The notes under the pieces are model-generated. The model saw only the letters and a program-made list of their open reading frames with translations. It ran no database searches and had not been told where the DNA came from. A stretch of 64,000 bases of DNA from Boswellia sacra. Its lineage: Eukaryota > Streptophyta > Magnoliopsida > Sapindales > Burseraceae. Shown piece after piece: positions 51,493 to 62,771 of the stretch. Position 1 is the stretch's first letter. Every line of letters begins with the position of its first letter. Both the position numbers and the translations under genes were made by a program. Where the stretch lies: the NCBI GenBank assembly GCA_013180625.2, contig SNVD02006885.1, positions 62,001-126,000 of the forward strand, given 5' to 3'.

Positions 51493-53348
51493 ATATCATC
51501 TAGATTAAGGTAATTAACTCATGATTGAACTCACAAAACCCATAAAATACAGCATGTTCAACATCATGCAATGTTAACAAACAAAAGAGAAGAGAGAGAG
51601 TAAAGAGAGAAGAAGAAATTAGGTCTCCAAGCTTCCTTGAGAGACTTTAATCTCTCCCCAATCCTTGAATCTCCTTCGAATCCCGTGTTCTCTTCTCTCT
51701 TTTACAGCTCGAAATGTCTCCAAGATGATATTTCTATAAATCCTGGCTTTCCCTTTTATGTCCCTCTTTTGTCAAGCGAAAAAATGAGAGAAATTACATG
51801 TTTAGCATATCATCTAGTGCTGAAGCAGTGGGTCGTGGCACTACAGCGCTCAAAAGGAGAAAAAGGTGACCAAAGTTAGTGGCTGGGCGCTGGAGCGGTT
51901 GTTTTAGGCGTTGGAGCGCCCACTCTCTAACTCTGGGTGCTCCAGCACCCAGTTGCTGCCCTATGATGTTGTTTCATGCTTCTTGGCGCTACAGCAGTGG
52001 AAGTGAGCACTGGAACCCCACTTGCTGTCTTGTGATCTCCAAAGCATCAAAATTTCACAAAATTGTCCCACAAAAACACATTAAACTCGAAGTAAATAGC
52101 AAATAAAACACCAACAAAATATAAGAACGGAGTGTAAAAACAAATCAACTCATCAAATAGATAGAGCTCAATTGTGTTTGAGTTTAAGCTTTTACGTATT
52201 TATTAATATAGAAGCTTCTTTTTTTAAAACATAAATTATTGAAATCTTTTTTTTAAAAATGTAAGTTTTAGAATCCAAATGTATTTGTGGAATCATTCTA
52301 GATATAGGTACAACTAACTTGTACAATCAAACTTATATAATCTGATTTGACATCAAGTTATTAGATAGATAGATTCCATTTTACTAGGTCAGATTGTATA
52401 GATTTAGTTGTTTATGTTGATTGTATACCTAAAACTACTCATATTTATATGGATTCAACATTTTTACAAAAAATGAAAATTTTATTTTTAGATATTTATA
52501 ATTTATTGATAGAGCACTCTTATAATTTAGTTCCATTTTTAAAACATTGAACACAAGAAAAAACTAGCTAAATTGCTATTTAATTTTAAATTATATTTAT
52601 TTAAATTTAAATAAGCTATAAATTAAACTAGGGTGAGTAAATTAATCTAAGGTTGGACCATTTGCAGTAAAAAAATAAAAATAAATAAAATTTGTACTCA
52701 CCATTCTAATCATACCCCTTAACTAAAATTTCGAAAAAAAAATTCAAATATATCTTTATAGTTTAAAATATGACACCAATCATCCAATCAAATGTTATTT
52801 TGAAAATACGAATAAACATAAATAATTTGAAAAAAATTGTTTACAAAAATCATTAGTAAACATATTGATATTAATAAATTACCAGTAGTAAGCTTATTTA
52901 AATTAATTTTTTACATAGCTTGTGAATTTTTTTATTTCTTATTTTTATTAAATTAAAATTTTAATATATTGAATTTATATTAAATACTTGCAAATAATTT
53001 TAAGGTTATTAAAAAGAGTTGAGAACAAATACATTGAAAATTTTTTATCACATGGTTTATCTGGTAAATGGATTTTGAGAACAAAATTAGTGGAAATAGC
53101 CTTATCCATTTAATTAACTCTTTTTTTTTTCACTGATTATCAATTTAAAATGCCTTTACATAATATCATTAACTAATAGTTAATTCAAAAAAATCTCTTT
53201 GGACACATATTTGTGCAAGCATAAATGTGATTAAAATATTTACTTTAAAATATAGTTCATAAATTATTCATTTTATTTTAAATACTGGTAGAGCCAACAT
53301 AACAGCTATGCATGTGCCATGCACCTGACTTGTTTTGAGCAAACTTGT
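51493..53348. other. Intergenic region with a GC-rich repeat remnant
   Basis: 51815-52030 is much richer in G and C than its surroundings and repeats the phrase GGCGCTGGAGCG or GGCGCTACAGC in both orientations. It looks like a piece of an old LTR, but its partner is not here. A MITE-like inverted pair (TATAGGTACAACTAACTTG / TTAGGTATACAATCAAC) lies at 52303-52436. The rest is AT-rich. Confidence 0.4.
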
Positions 53349-54207
53349 TGTAGAGTTCCAAAAAAAAAATGTATGTATATATATATTACAAAATTTAGAA
53401 ACTATGCCTAAAGGTATTTGAGTAATTTTATTTGAATTTGATGGGCTTTAGGCCATGAAGTGGTTGTAAAACCACTTTTAAATAAATGAGAATTAAGTTG
53501 GATTATAGTTGTGGGCTTTTGTTAGAATTTGGTAAAGATTAAATGGGTTTGAAAAATAAGTGGACTTAAGCCCATGAATTAAGGCCTTGTGTATATAAGA
53601 GACATTAGGATTCCAAAGAGGGAGGATTTTTCTTTCATTTGGCTATAGAAGAGGAGAGTCTTACGGCTAAAGGGAGAGAGAGAGAAGAAGGAGAAAAAGA
53701 AAAAGATAAGGAAGAAAAAGAGAGGAAAAGAAGGGAAAAATCAAAGAGGTGTATAGGCTTGGAAACCAAGTAGGGATTTTCTAACACTATACTTAAATTT
53801 TGTTATTTATTTCTGTTGTTCTTAATTGATATGGGTTGCAATACATGTGATTTATTGTTAAATTGATTGTTTGTTGCTTGGATGATGAATTACTTGTGAA
53901 ATTATGTGCTTATGAAGTGGAGGAGATGTTGTTCTTGATGGAAGTTGTGATTCATGTGACTGTTCTATGTTCTTTGAGCTGCTGCATTTTTTTGGACTGT
54001 GATTTATATAATTTCTCTTTTGTTTAGGAAAATAGACATATGAAGCTTTAAATAGCCACTAATTTCATTGAATTTGGATTTAAAATGAAATTTTAGTGAA
54101 TTTTTGAAATTGGAGGTTGAAATCTGGAAATGATACTGTTCATCTGACAGATATGAACATTTTCACAATTCTGTATCTTTTGAGACTGATATTTAATCCA
54201 ATAAGAC

Positions 54208-54606
54208 TCGACACTACGTGTCGAGTGTCAAGTGGATGGTGTCGAGTGTCGGATGATGCATCCGACACTCGATGTCTTCAAAAGTAGGTTGATATCGAGA
54301 CTGATATCGAGTGTCGAGTGACGAGTGAATCCGACACAACTATGTAAGTGTCGAGTGTCGAGTGAATCCGACATGATTATGTAAGTGTCGAGTGTCGGTT
54401 GTGAATCCAACAAGACTCGACATGTAGGTGTCGAGTGTCGAGAGGCTAGTGTCAAGTGCCGTGAATGTAAGTGTCGAGGGTCGAGTGGATGGTGTCGAGT
54501 GTCGGAAAGTAGGCAGATATCGAGTATCGAGTGACGAGTGAATCCAACACGACTCGACATGTAAGCGTCGAGTGTCGAGTTATGAAAGTGTCGAGTGTCG
54601 AGCGGA
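54208..54606 (+). repeat. GTGTCGAGTG minisatellite in the outer LTR
   Basis: Irregular repeats of GTGTCGAGTGTCGAGTGAAT with CCGACACGACT spacers, so that direct and inverted CGACAC/GTGTCG phrases alternate. It lies at the same place in the LTR as the arrays at 56143 and 61740, but the spacer sequence differs. Confidence 0.85.
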
Positions 54607-54729
54607 ATTACAGAATCGACCTGACCCATGTGCACCCCTCCTGATAGGTCTGGATTTTTCATAAAAACTGTATTGCCTTGAGACTTATTTTAGAAATTAT
54701 ATTAAAGGTTTATAAGTGTATGCATTGGA

Positions 54730-54954
54730 CCTTGGATGGGCCGTTTTGAATACGGATCCAAGGAGAATGCGGATATGAAATTCTTAGTGTTGGACCTTGG
54801 ATAGGCCGTTTTGGATACGGATCCAAGGGGAACACAATATAAACTTGATGTGTTGGACCTTGGATGGACCGTTTTGGATACGGATCCAAGGGGAACACGA
54901 CTATAAACTTGAATTGTTAGACCTTGGATGGGCCGTTTGAATACGGGTCTAAGG
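54730..54954 (+). repeat. Four tandem copies of a 34-nt hairpin
   Basis: Hairpins at 54730-54763, 54795-54828, 54858-54891 and 54922-54954, spaced 63-65 bp. Each has an 8-bp outer stem (CCTTGGAT/ATCCAAGG), a 3-base 5' bulge, a 4-bp inner stem (CCGT/ACGG) and a 6-7-base loop. The fourth copy has GTCTAAGG in place of ATCCAAGG and still pairs through two G-T wobbles. Confidence 0.9.
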
Positions 54955-55344
54955 GAAACATTAGATGAAAAATTTTGATTGTCAAGTGAATAAGTGATAC
55001 CTTGATGTGTGAATGAGAATGATTGCTTGACTTATTATAATTGGTTGTGTAACTATGTAATTGAGTAACTGTTTGAATGCTTGTGATTTAGTATAATGTT
55101 AGAATCTTTCCTATTGGGCTATATGCTCACCCCCCTTCCTTCCACAGGTACACAAAAAGATATTCGTACTAGTAGTGTTCTAGAGCTTTCCTAGAGAGTC
55201 TGGCGTTTACATGCATGTGATGGTTTTGGGAAATGTTTTGACTAGCCTAAATTGTGATAGGAAATTTTATTATATGATTATCAACCTATGTACTAAGTTT
55301 GGTTATCAGTGTATGTAAAGTTTATCTTGAACAAATAGCCAGAT

Positions 55345-57217
55345 TGTGGAATCCCAAATATATATATATATATATATATATTATAAATTTTAGAAAATAT
55401 AACTAAGGGTATTTGAGTAATTTTATGAGAATTGGGTTGGATAATAGAAGTGGGCTTGTGTTGGAATTAGTAAGGGAGAATTGGGCTTGAATTTGAAATT
55501 AGTGGACCTAAGCCCATAAACCAAGGCCTTGTATATAAATAAGGGAGGATTTTTCTGGAAAAGGGGAAAAAAAAAAGAAGATAGGAGGAGAAGAAGTTCA
55601 CGGTTCCAGGAAGAAAAAGAAGAGAAAAAGAGGAAGAGAAAGGAGAGGAAGGAAGAAAGAGGAAAAATTTCAAGAAGTTTAGCTTGGAAATCAGGTAGGA
55701 GATTCTAACACCATACTTATTTCATGTTATGTGTTTGTTGTTGAATTGATATTGTTGTTTTGTATGTGTCATGTGTTGACTTGATTTCTTGGTTGCTTGG
55801 ATGATGAAATATGAGTGAAGTTACTTATTGCAAGTTGTTTGTTGTGATTGCATGAAGAATTATGTGTGAATTGAAGTGTTGATGAAGTGGAGTAGAGATG
55901 ATTTTGTGCTAAGTGCAGTTCATGTGACTGTCTTGTGTTGATTGAGTCGATGCGTTTTTATGGATTGAGAATTGTAAGATTTCTCATTTGTTTTGGAAAA
56001 TAGACGTATTAAGCTTTAATTAGCCGATGATTTCATTGAATTTGGAGTTAAAACGGATTTTTGGTGAATTTTTTAAGTTGGGAGTCGAATTCTGGAAATG
56101 GGACGTTTTGAACCAACTCTGGAATTTGATTCTGGTGTTTCGCTCGACAGTGAACAGTGTCGAGTGTTCGAGTGAACAGTGTTGAGTGTTCGAGTACACA
56201 GTATCGAGTGTTCAAGTGCACATTGTCGAGTGTTCGAGTGCACAGTATCGAGTGCACAGTGTCGAGTGTTCGAGTGCACAGTGTCGCGTGTTCGAGTGAA
56301 CAGTGTCGAGTGTTCGAGTGAACAGTATCGTGTGAACAATGTCGATTGAACAGTATTCGAGTGTTCGAGTGAACAGTATCGAGTGTCGAGTGTTCGAGTG
56401 AACAGTGTCGAGTGAACAATGTTCGAGTGTTCGAGTGAACAGTGTCGAGTGAACAGATTCTCGAATAAACAGTATCGAGTGAACAGTATCGAGTGTCGAG
56501 AAAAATTTCAGAACTACCCCAAATTGACTGTATACTTCCCAAAAAGTCCTGAATTTTGCATAAAAATCATATTTTCTTAAGATTTATCATAGTAATGATA
56601 TTATAAGGCTATTAATGTATGTATTGGACCTTGGGTGGACCGTTCTATATACGGACCCAAGGGGAAAGTGAATATTTCAATATGATATGTTAGACCTTGG
56701 ATGGGTCGTTCTATATATGGATTCAAGGGAAATACGAACAGAGATTTCATATGCGAACGAACATAATAGTTTGATATATTATTATTAGATGTCTAATCCT
56801 GTGATTGGATATTTGTGGAATGTGAATAATTTCGTATAATGTTAGAACTTTCCTACTAAGCTTTATGCTCATCCCCTCCCTCCACGGGTACACAGGAGGA
56901 TGCTCATCCTAGAGATGTTCCAGAGCTTTCTTAGGGAGTTTGGAGTCTGCATGCTTATAATGATTTTGTATCGAACTGTCTTGATTCTCCTATATGTAAT
57001 GGGAGATTTCGTTAGGTGACTATTAATTGATGTATTGATTTTAGTCCCCAGTGTATGTAAAATTAATTTTGAACAAATAGTCATAAGTTGTAATGAACTC
57101 TTGTGATGTATATATAAAAAAAAGGACAATTTATGAGATATTGATGACGTAATTGGTATTAAATTCTTATTCAATCACACCCTAAAATCTCTAAATAAGA
57201 GATGTTAGGGCGTGACA
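55345..57217 (+). repeat. 5' LTR of the inner element
   Basis: 1873 bp. Contains an (AT)n tract, a TATATAAATAA box near 55530, a GA-rich leader, a minisatellite at 56143-56500, two hairpins at 56629-56662 and 56695-56728, and the end AATAAGAGATGTTAGGGCGTG ACA. Confidence 0.93.
56143..56500 (+). repeat. CGAGTG/GAACAGT minisatellite in the inner 5' LTR
   Basis: About 16 irregular units near 22 bp, made of GTGTCGAGTGTTCGAGTG and AACAGT or CACAGT. Unit order differs slightly from the array in the 3' LTR (61740-62054), which is about 40 bp shorter. Confidence 0.9.
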
Positions 57218-57394
57218 GGGTGGTATCAGAGCTTAGGCTTTACTGTGGACCTGTGGAAAGGAGGTAGATGGTCTGGGAGGGGTAGAGTCATGTTTGTGCT
57301 TTTGCATGTGCCTTGAATAACCGTTTGTTATGTTTATGTTCTAAATGTTATAAATTTTGTCACTTATGTTTTTGCCACTGATAAAAATTAGATA

Positions 57395-58330
57395 ATGAGT
57401 TCTCCTACATGAAATGCTTCAAGCTCTAACCCACTTGAGGCTGGTGAGAGGTCAAAATTTTATAGGGCCATGAGAGATGCGGCCAATACGTTGGCAGAAA
57501 CCGTGGCAAACATGGTTGAGGAGGCTCTTCGTACTAACCCACCACCACCGCCTTAATCGGTAATAGAGACGGGTGTCGATAATAGAATGAAGAATACACT
57601 TAGAGAAGTCCAACGCCATAATCCACCTATTTTCAATAGGGAGCCCGATCCGAATGTTGCAGAAGATTGGCTTATACGAGTTGAGTGCCTCTTTAGTTTT
57701 TTTTTTTTTTGCAAGTTGAAGAGGATTTACGGGTTAGGGTGACAACTCATCTGTTGTCAGAAGAGGCATTATAGTGGTGGACATCTGTTGAGCGTATTAG
57801 AAGAGAAAACATCCTTTCATGGAGGGACTTCTCTACTGATTTTATAGATAAATATTTTCCTACGACAGTGCAATAGTATGAGACACGGTTTACTGTCTTA
57901 TCTCGTTTTGTACCTGGTTTGGTGGCAGATGAGGCTAGTAAAGCTCGAAGATTTCAAAGGGGACACAGAGATGACATCGGACCCCCAATTGTAGTGTGTA
58001 GACTGACTACATATTCTAATGTAGTGGACACCGCCTTAGTTGCAGAACATGAACTATCCCACTCCCAGAGTTATAGAGTGTGGGGTATTGGCATGTCAAG
58101 TGAGTCCTCACAGAGTTAGAGAGTTTATTATGGGTGTGGAAAACCAGGTCACTTACGACATTAGTGTCCCAGATGTTATAGATGCGGACAATACGATCAT
58201 ATGTAACGGGATTATCCAGCAGCGATGAGAGGTCTTAGAGTGCCACTAGTCAGACTCAACCGACTCCTTGGCAAGGGTCAGGGTCACAGTCTAGACCACC
58301 ATTTCAGGGACGCGCCTCTCGAGGATATAG
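57395..58330 (+). pseudogene. Gag of the inner element, inactivated by stops
   Basis: Starts ATG AGT TCT at 57395 and meets TGA at 57410-57412, where the outer element has CGA. Further stops at 57554 (TAA for CAA) and 57772 (TAG for CAG) are also C-to-T changes against the outer copy. A T13 run near 57694 shifts the frame. A zinc-knuckle region remnant, CGKPGHLRH-like, lies near 58130-58200. Confidence 0.8.
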
Positions 58331-58397
58331 TCGTGTGGGTCGTTCGAGTTTAAGTCCCGGGCCCAAAGCAGACAATACATGGAGTTATAGTGTTGGA

Positions 58398-58431
58398 CCC
58401 TGGGTGGGCTGCCCTGTGTGCAGACTCAGGG
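58398..58431 (+). repeat. Extra copy of the 34-nt hairpin between gag and pol
   Basis: The outer stem CCCTGGGT/ACTCAGGG and inner stem CTGC/GCAG keep exactly the 8-3-4-7-4-8 layout of the LTR hairpins, though the inner stem sequence is completely different from CCGT/ACGG. The preceding GTTGGA is also shared with the LTR copies. Confidence 0.8.
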
Positions 58432-58459
58432 GGGACTCTTAAAAAAAATTTTAGTGCAT

Positions 58460-58656
58460 GGGCCCGTGTTTTATTTGATTATGGAGCTACACATTCTTTT
58501 ATATCTACCAATTTTACATCGTGTTAGGATTAGAGTCTAATTTGTTGGACTCTATACTACATCTGGAGTCACCTATGGGCAGTACTCTAGAGGTTGAGAG
58601 TGCCGTTCCTGTATGTTAGAAATCAATGGGCACAGGTTATCCTTTGATTTATACTT
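58460..58656 (+). pseudogene. Protease region of the inner element
   Basis: Reads ARVLFDYGATHSFISTNF, which is the retropepsin active site with Tyr in place of the usual Ser or Thr of DSG/DTG. A stop follows at about 58524 and the frame is not continuous with the pol frame. Confidence 0.7.
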
Positions 58657-60312
58657 ATGGATTTCACGAAGTATGATGTGATACTGGGAATGGACTGGTT
58701 GTCCGCTTATCGAGTCATATTGGATTGTCACAAGAAGAAAGTGATCATCCACATGCCAGATGGCATCATTTTTAGTTTTTATGGGGATAAATATGCATTA
58801 TTGCATTATCCTTTGCTTGGGTCGCAAAACAAGAAAGGGATGAGGAACATGATGGCAAGTATATTAGTAGAAGAGACTAATAAAGGGGTTTCTGAACTTC
58901 CTCGGGTGGTGAATGAATTTCCTGATGTTTTTCCTGAAGAATTGCTCGGGTTACCGCCAACTAGAGAAGTGGAGTTTGCTATTGAAGTGTATCTAGGCGT
59001 GGCACCTATATCGAATGCTCCTTACCGAATGGCTCCAGCAGAGTTGAAAGAGCTAAAACTGCAAATCGAAGAATTGTTAGAGAAGGGATTCATCCGACCT
59101 AGTACTTCTCCTTGGGGTGCACCAGCTTTGTTCGTGAAGAAGAAAGATGGTTCATTGCATTTATGCATTGATTACAGGCAGCTGAATCGGGTTACAGTGA
59201 AAAACAAATATCCCTTACCTAGGATTGATGATTTGTTTGACCAGTTGAGAGGATCTTGTTGTTTTTCCAAGATAGATCTTCGTTCGGGTTACCATCAGTT
59301 GAGAATAAAGGAAGGAGATATACCCAAAACCGCTTTTCGTACCCGGTATGGACATTATGAGTTTTTGGTCATGCCATTTAGACTGACTAATGCTCCTGCT
59401 GCCTTTATGGATTTGATGAATCGTGTTTTTAGACCTTACTTAGACCAATTTGTGATTGTGTTCGTGGATGATATCCTCATTTATTCTTCATCTGAGGTTG
59501 AACATGAGCAACATTTATGCGTGGCACTTCAAACACTGAGAGAGCATCATCTTTATGTTAAGCTGAGTAAATGTGAATTTTGGCTATCAGAAGTAAAATT
59601 TTTAGGCCATGTGGTGTCAAGACAAGGAATCTCAGTGGATCCATCGAAAGTAGAAGCAGCTATGAAGTGGGAACGACCAAAGAATGTGTTTGAAGTCCGT
59701 AGTTTCTTGGGTTTAGCAGGATACTATAGGCGATTTGTTGAGAACTTTTCCCGATTGGCTGCACCAATGACCAGGTTAACAAGGAAAGGAGTTAGATTTG
59801 AATGGAATGATGCATGTGAGCAAGTATTCCAAGAATTGAAGAAAAGATTAACTTCAGCACCTATCCTTGTGATACCACAACGTGGAGTTGATTATGTAGT
59901 TTTTGCCGATGCTTCCTTGGATTGGTTAGGGTGTGTGCTAATGCGACAGGGTCGAGTTGTAGCCTATGCATCTCGTCAGTTGAAACCTCATGAACAGAAT
60001 TATCCCACCCACGATTTAGAACTTGTTGCGGTAGTGTATGCTTTGAAATTTTGGCGGCATTATTTATATGGAGAAAGATTTGAAGTCTTTTGTGATCATA
60101 AATGTTTGAAATATATTTTCACCCAAAAAGATATGAATCTGAGACAACAAAGATGGATGGAGTATTGGGAAGACTATGATTTCTCTATCCAATATCATCC
60201 AAATAAGGCAAATATGGTAGTTGACGTATTAAGTAGAAAGTCGAGGGCCATGACTAGTGCAATGATAGGTAAGTGGAGCATGTTGCAGTCTATTTATGAT
60301 TATGATATCTAA
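58657..60312 (+). CDS. Pol polyprotein: protease end, reverse transcriptase, RNase H
   Basis: An open frame of 551 codons starting inside the protease ([16 protein letters not shown], the C-terminal protease motif). Reverse transcriptase follows with [30 protein letters not shown] and the active site FVDD at 269-272. RNase H has [11 protein letters not shown] (Asp418), [13 protein letters not shown] and [17 protein letters not shown]. The family is Ty3/gypsy by domain order and by the motifs. The start here is only the first Met: in an intact element the frame would be part of a longer gag-pol. The stop TAA (60310) stands where CAA or a similar codon is likely; the frame continues beyond it. 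RT and RNase H motifs look intact. Confidence 0.92.
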   Translation: MDFTKYDVILGMDWLSAYRVILDCHKKKVIIHMPDGIIFSFYGDKYALLHYPLLGSQNKKGMRNMMASILVEETNKGVSELPRVVNEFPDVFPEELLGLPPTREVEFAIEVYLGVAPISNAPYRMAPAELKELKLQIEELLEKGFIRPSTSPWGAPALFVKKKDGSLHLCIDYRQLNRVTVKNKYPLPRIDDLFDQLRGSCCFSKIDLRSGYHQLRIKEGDIPKTAFRTRYGHYEFLVMPFRLTNAPAAFMDLMNRVFRPYLDQFVIVFVDDILIYSSSEVEHEQHLCVALQTLREHHLYVKLSKCEFWLSEVKFLGHVVSRQGISVDPSKVEAAMKWERPKNVFEVRSFLGLAGYYRRFVENFSRLAAPMTRLTRKGVRFEWNDACEQVFQELKKRLTSAPILVIPQRGVDYVVFADASLDWLGCVLMRQGRVVAYASRQLKPHEQNYPTHDLELVAVVYALKFWRHYLYGERFEVFCDHKCLKYIFTQKDMNLRQQRWMEYWEDYDFSIQYHPNKANMVVDVLSRKSRAMTSAMIGKWSMLQSIYDYDI

Positions 60313-60744
60313 GCTAAGGATCGCAGAGATCAGATTCGCCTTTTTAAACTTGTTAACCAACCGTCTTTTGTGTATAGAGTGATTGAATGGCAACATCAAG
60401 AAATTGAGACCAGAGCCTTGCATAAGCAAGTGTTACGCGGTGATGGAAGTGTGGATTGGACAATTGGTTCAGAAGGGAATTTGCGATTCAAGGGTAGAAT
60501 CTTGGTCCCATCAAGTAAAGAGTGTAAAGATGATATTCTTAAGGAATTTCATCATTCTAAATTTATTGTTCATCCAGGTGGTACCAAGATGTATCATGAA
60601 TTACGTCGACAGTTTTGGTGGAAAGGAATGAAGTGGAATGTTGCTGAATATGTGGCTAGATGCCTTACTTGTCAACAAGTGAAGGCTGAGTACCAAAGGC
60701 CTGCAGGATTACTCCAACCACTTCCTGTAGCAGAATGGAAATGA
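60313..60744 (+). pseudogene. Integrase N-terminal part, core deleted
   Basis: Same frame as the upstream pol: AKDRRDQIRLF, then the linker KECKDDILKEFHHSKF, and the zinc-binding HHCC domain (HHSKFIVHPGG, ARCLTCQQVKAEYQRPAG). It stops right after PLPVAEWK at 60744, exactly where the DDE core normally begins (WEHI.MDF). The next sequence already belongs to the 3' untranslated region (AATTTCGAGGACGAAATTTA, 60894). So the catalytic core and C-terminal part are deleted. Confidence 0.88.
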
Positions 60745-60926
60745 GACTCATCCTTTAGGAACAAAACCTTGAGGGCTGAGGCCTAATAGAGAACAATATG
60801 GTTTAGTGTGCGATTGGGTTCAGACCGGCAGTGGGACCGGGATGAGGTAGTAGGCCTCGGCCCAGATCGTCACAGTACTCATACTTTCAAATTTCGAGGA
60901 CGAAATTTATTTTTAGGAGGGTAGGT

Positions 60927-60936
60927 TGTGGAATCC

Positions 60937-60977
<41 letters not shown>

Positions 60978-62771
60978 TATAAATTTTAGAAAATATAACT
61001 AAGGGCATTTGAGTAATTTTATGAGAATTGGGTTGGATAATAGAAGTGGGCTTGTGTTGGAATTAGTAAGGGAGAATTGGGCTTGAATTTGAAATTAGTG
61101 GACCTAAGCCCATAAACCAAGGCCTTGTATATAAATAAGGGAGGATTTTTCTGGAAAAGGGGAAAAAAAAAAGAAGATAGGAGGAGAAGAAGTTCACGGT
61201 TCCAGGAAGAAAAAGAAGAGAAAAAGAGGAAGAGAAAGGAGAGGAAGGAAGAAAGAGGAAAAATTTCAAGAAGTTTAGCTTGGAAATCAGGTAGGAGATT
61301 CTAACACCATACTTATTTCATGTTATGTGTTTGTTGTTGAATTGATATTGTTGTTTTGTATGTGTCATGTGTTGACTTGATTTCTTGGTTGCTTGGATGA
61401 TGAAATATGAGTGAAGTTACTTATTGCAAGTTGTTTGTTGTGATTGCATGAAGAATTATGTGTGAATTGAAGTGTTGATGAAGTGGAGTAGAGATGATTT
61501 TGTGCTAAGTGCAGTTCATGTGACTGTCTTGTGTTGATTGAGTCGATGCGTTTTTATGGATTGAGAATTGTAAGATTTCTCATTTGTTTTGGAAAATAGA
61601 CGTATTAAGCTTTAATTAGCCAATGATTTCATTGGATTTGGAGTTAAAACGGATTTTTGGTGAATTTTTGAAGTTGGGAGTCGAATTCTGGAAATGGGAC
61701 GTTTTGAACCAACTTTGGAATTTGATTCTGGTGTTTTGCTCGATAGTAAACAGTGTCGAGTGTTCGAGTACACAGTATCGAGAGTTTGAGTGCACATTGT
61801 CGAGTGTTCGAGTGCACAGTATCGAGTGTTCGAGTGCACAGTGTCGAGTGTTCGAGTGCACAGTGTCGCGTGTTCGAGTGAACAGTGTCGAGTGTTCGAG
61901 TGAACAGTGTCGAGTGTTCGAGTGAACAGTATCGTGTGAACAATGTCGATTGAACAGTATTCGAGTGTTCGAGTGAACAGTATCGAGTGTCGAGTGTTCG
62001 AGTGAACAGTGTTCTCGAATAAACAGTATCGAGTGAACAGTATCGAGTGTCGAGAAAAATTTCAGAACTACCCCAAATTGACTGTATACTTCCCAAAAAG
62101 TCCTGAATTTTGCATAAAAATCATATTTTCTTAAGATTTATCATAGTAATGATATTGTAAGGCTATTAATGTATGTATTGGACCTTGGGTGGACCGTTCT
62201 ATATACGGACCCAAGGGGAAAGTGAATATTTCAATATGATATGTTAGACCTTGGATGGGTCGTTCTATATATGGATTCAAGGGAAATACGAACAGAGATT
62301 TCATATGCGAACGAACATAATAGTTTGATATATTATTATTAAATGTCTAATCCTGTGATTGGATATTTGTGGAATGTGAATAATTTCGTATAATGTTAGA
62401 ACTTTCCTACTGAGCTTTATGCTCACCCCCTCCCTCCACGGGTACACAGGAGGATGCTCATTCTAGAGATGTTCCAGAGCTTTCTTAGGGAGTTTGGAGT
62501 CTGCATGCTTATAATGATTTTGTATCGGACTGTCTTGATTCTCCTATATGTAATGGGAGATTTCGTTAGGTGACTATTAATTGATGTATTGATTGTTGTC
62601 CCCAGTGTATGTAAAATTAATTTTGAACAAATAGTCATAAGTTATAATGAACTCTTGTGATGTATATATAAAAAAAAGGACAATTTATGAGATATTGATG
62701 ACGTAATTGGTATTAAATTCTTATTCAATCACACCCTAAAATCTCTAAATAAGAGATGTTAGGGCGTGACA
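60927..62771 (+). repeat. 3' LTR of the inner element
   Basis: 1845 bp, nearly identical to 55345-57217 apart from a longer (AT)n tract (60942-60972), a shorter minisatellite (61740-62054) and few substitutions. Hairpins at 62183-62216 and 62249-62282 have the same sequence as in the 5' LTR. Confidence 0.93.

Larger units (their letters stand above)
53349..55344 (+). repeat. Outer element 5' LTR, left part
   Basis: Shares the layout of the inner LTR: AT tract, GGTATTTGAGTAATTTTAT, AAGCCCAT..A...AAGGCCTTGT with a TATATAA box (about 53593), a GA-rich leader, a CGAGTG minisatellite, hairpin repeats, then TGCTCACCCC and AACAAATAGCCAGAT. The right part is 62772-62883. Confidence 0.85.
55345..62771 (+). 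mobile_element. Inner Ty3/gypsy retrotransposon, young but defective
   Basis: LTRs 55345-57217 and 60927-62771 start TGTGGAATCCC and end GGGCGTGACA. The flanking 5-bp duplication CAGAT is exact (55340-55344 and 62772-62776). A primer-binding site GGTGGTATCAGAGC follows the first LTR and a purine tract AGGAGGGTAGGT precedes the second. LTRs differ by few substitutions plus repeat-length changes, so insertion was recent. Yet gag is full of stops, the protease is altered, pol has an in-frame stop and the integrase core is missing. The intact core is protease C-end, RT and RNase H. Confidence 0.95.

Noticed and set aside
54228..54662. Minus-strand frame of 144 codons full of DTRHLHS-like repeats
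   Set aside because: It comes from the LTR minisatellite, whose unit has no stop in this frame. The same holds for the frames at 56048-56542 and 61644-62096. Not evidence of a protein.
56143..56500. CRISPR-like array
   Set aside because: Units are irregular, lack unique spacers, sit within an LTR and the genome is a plant.
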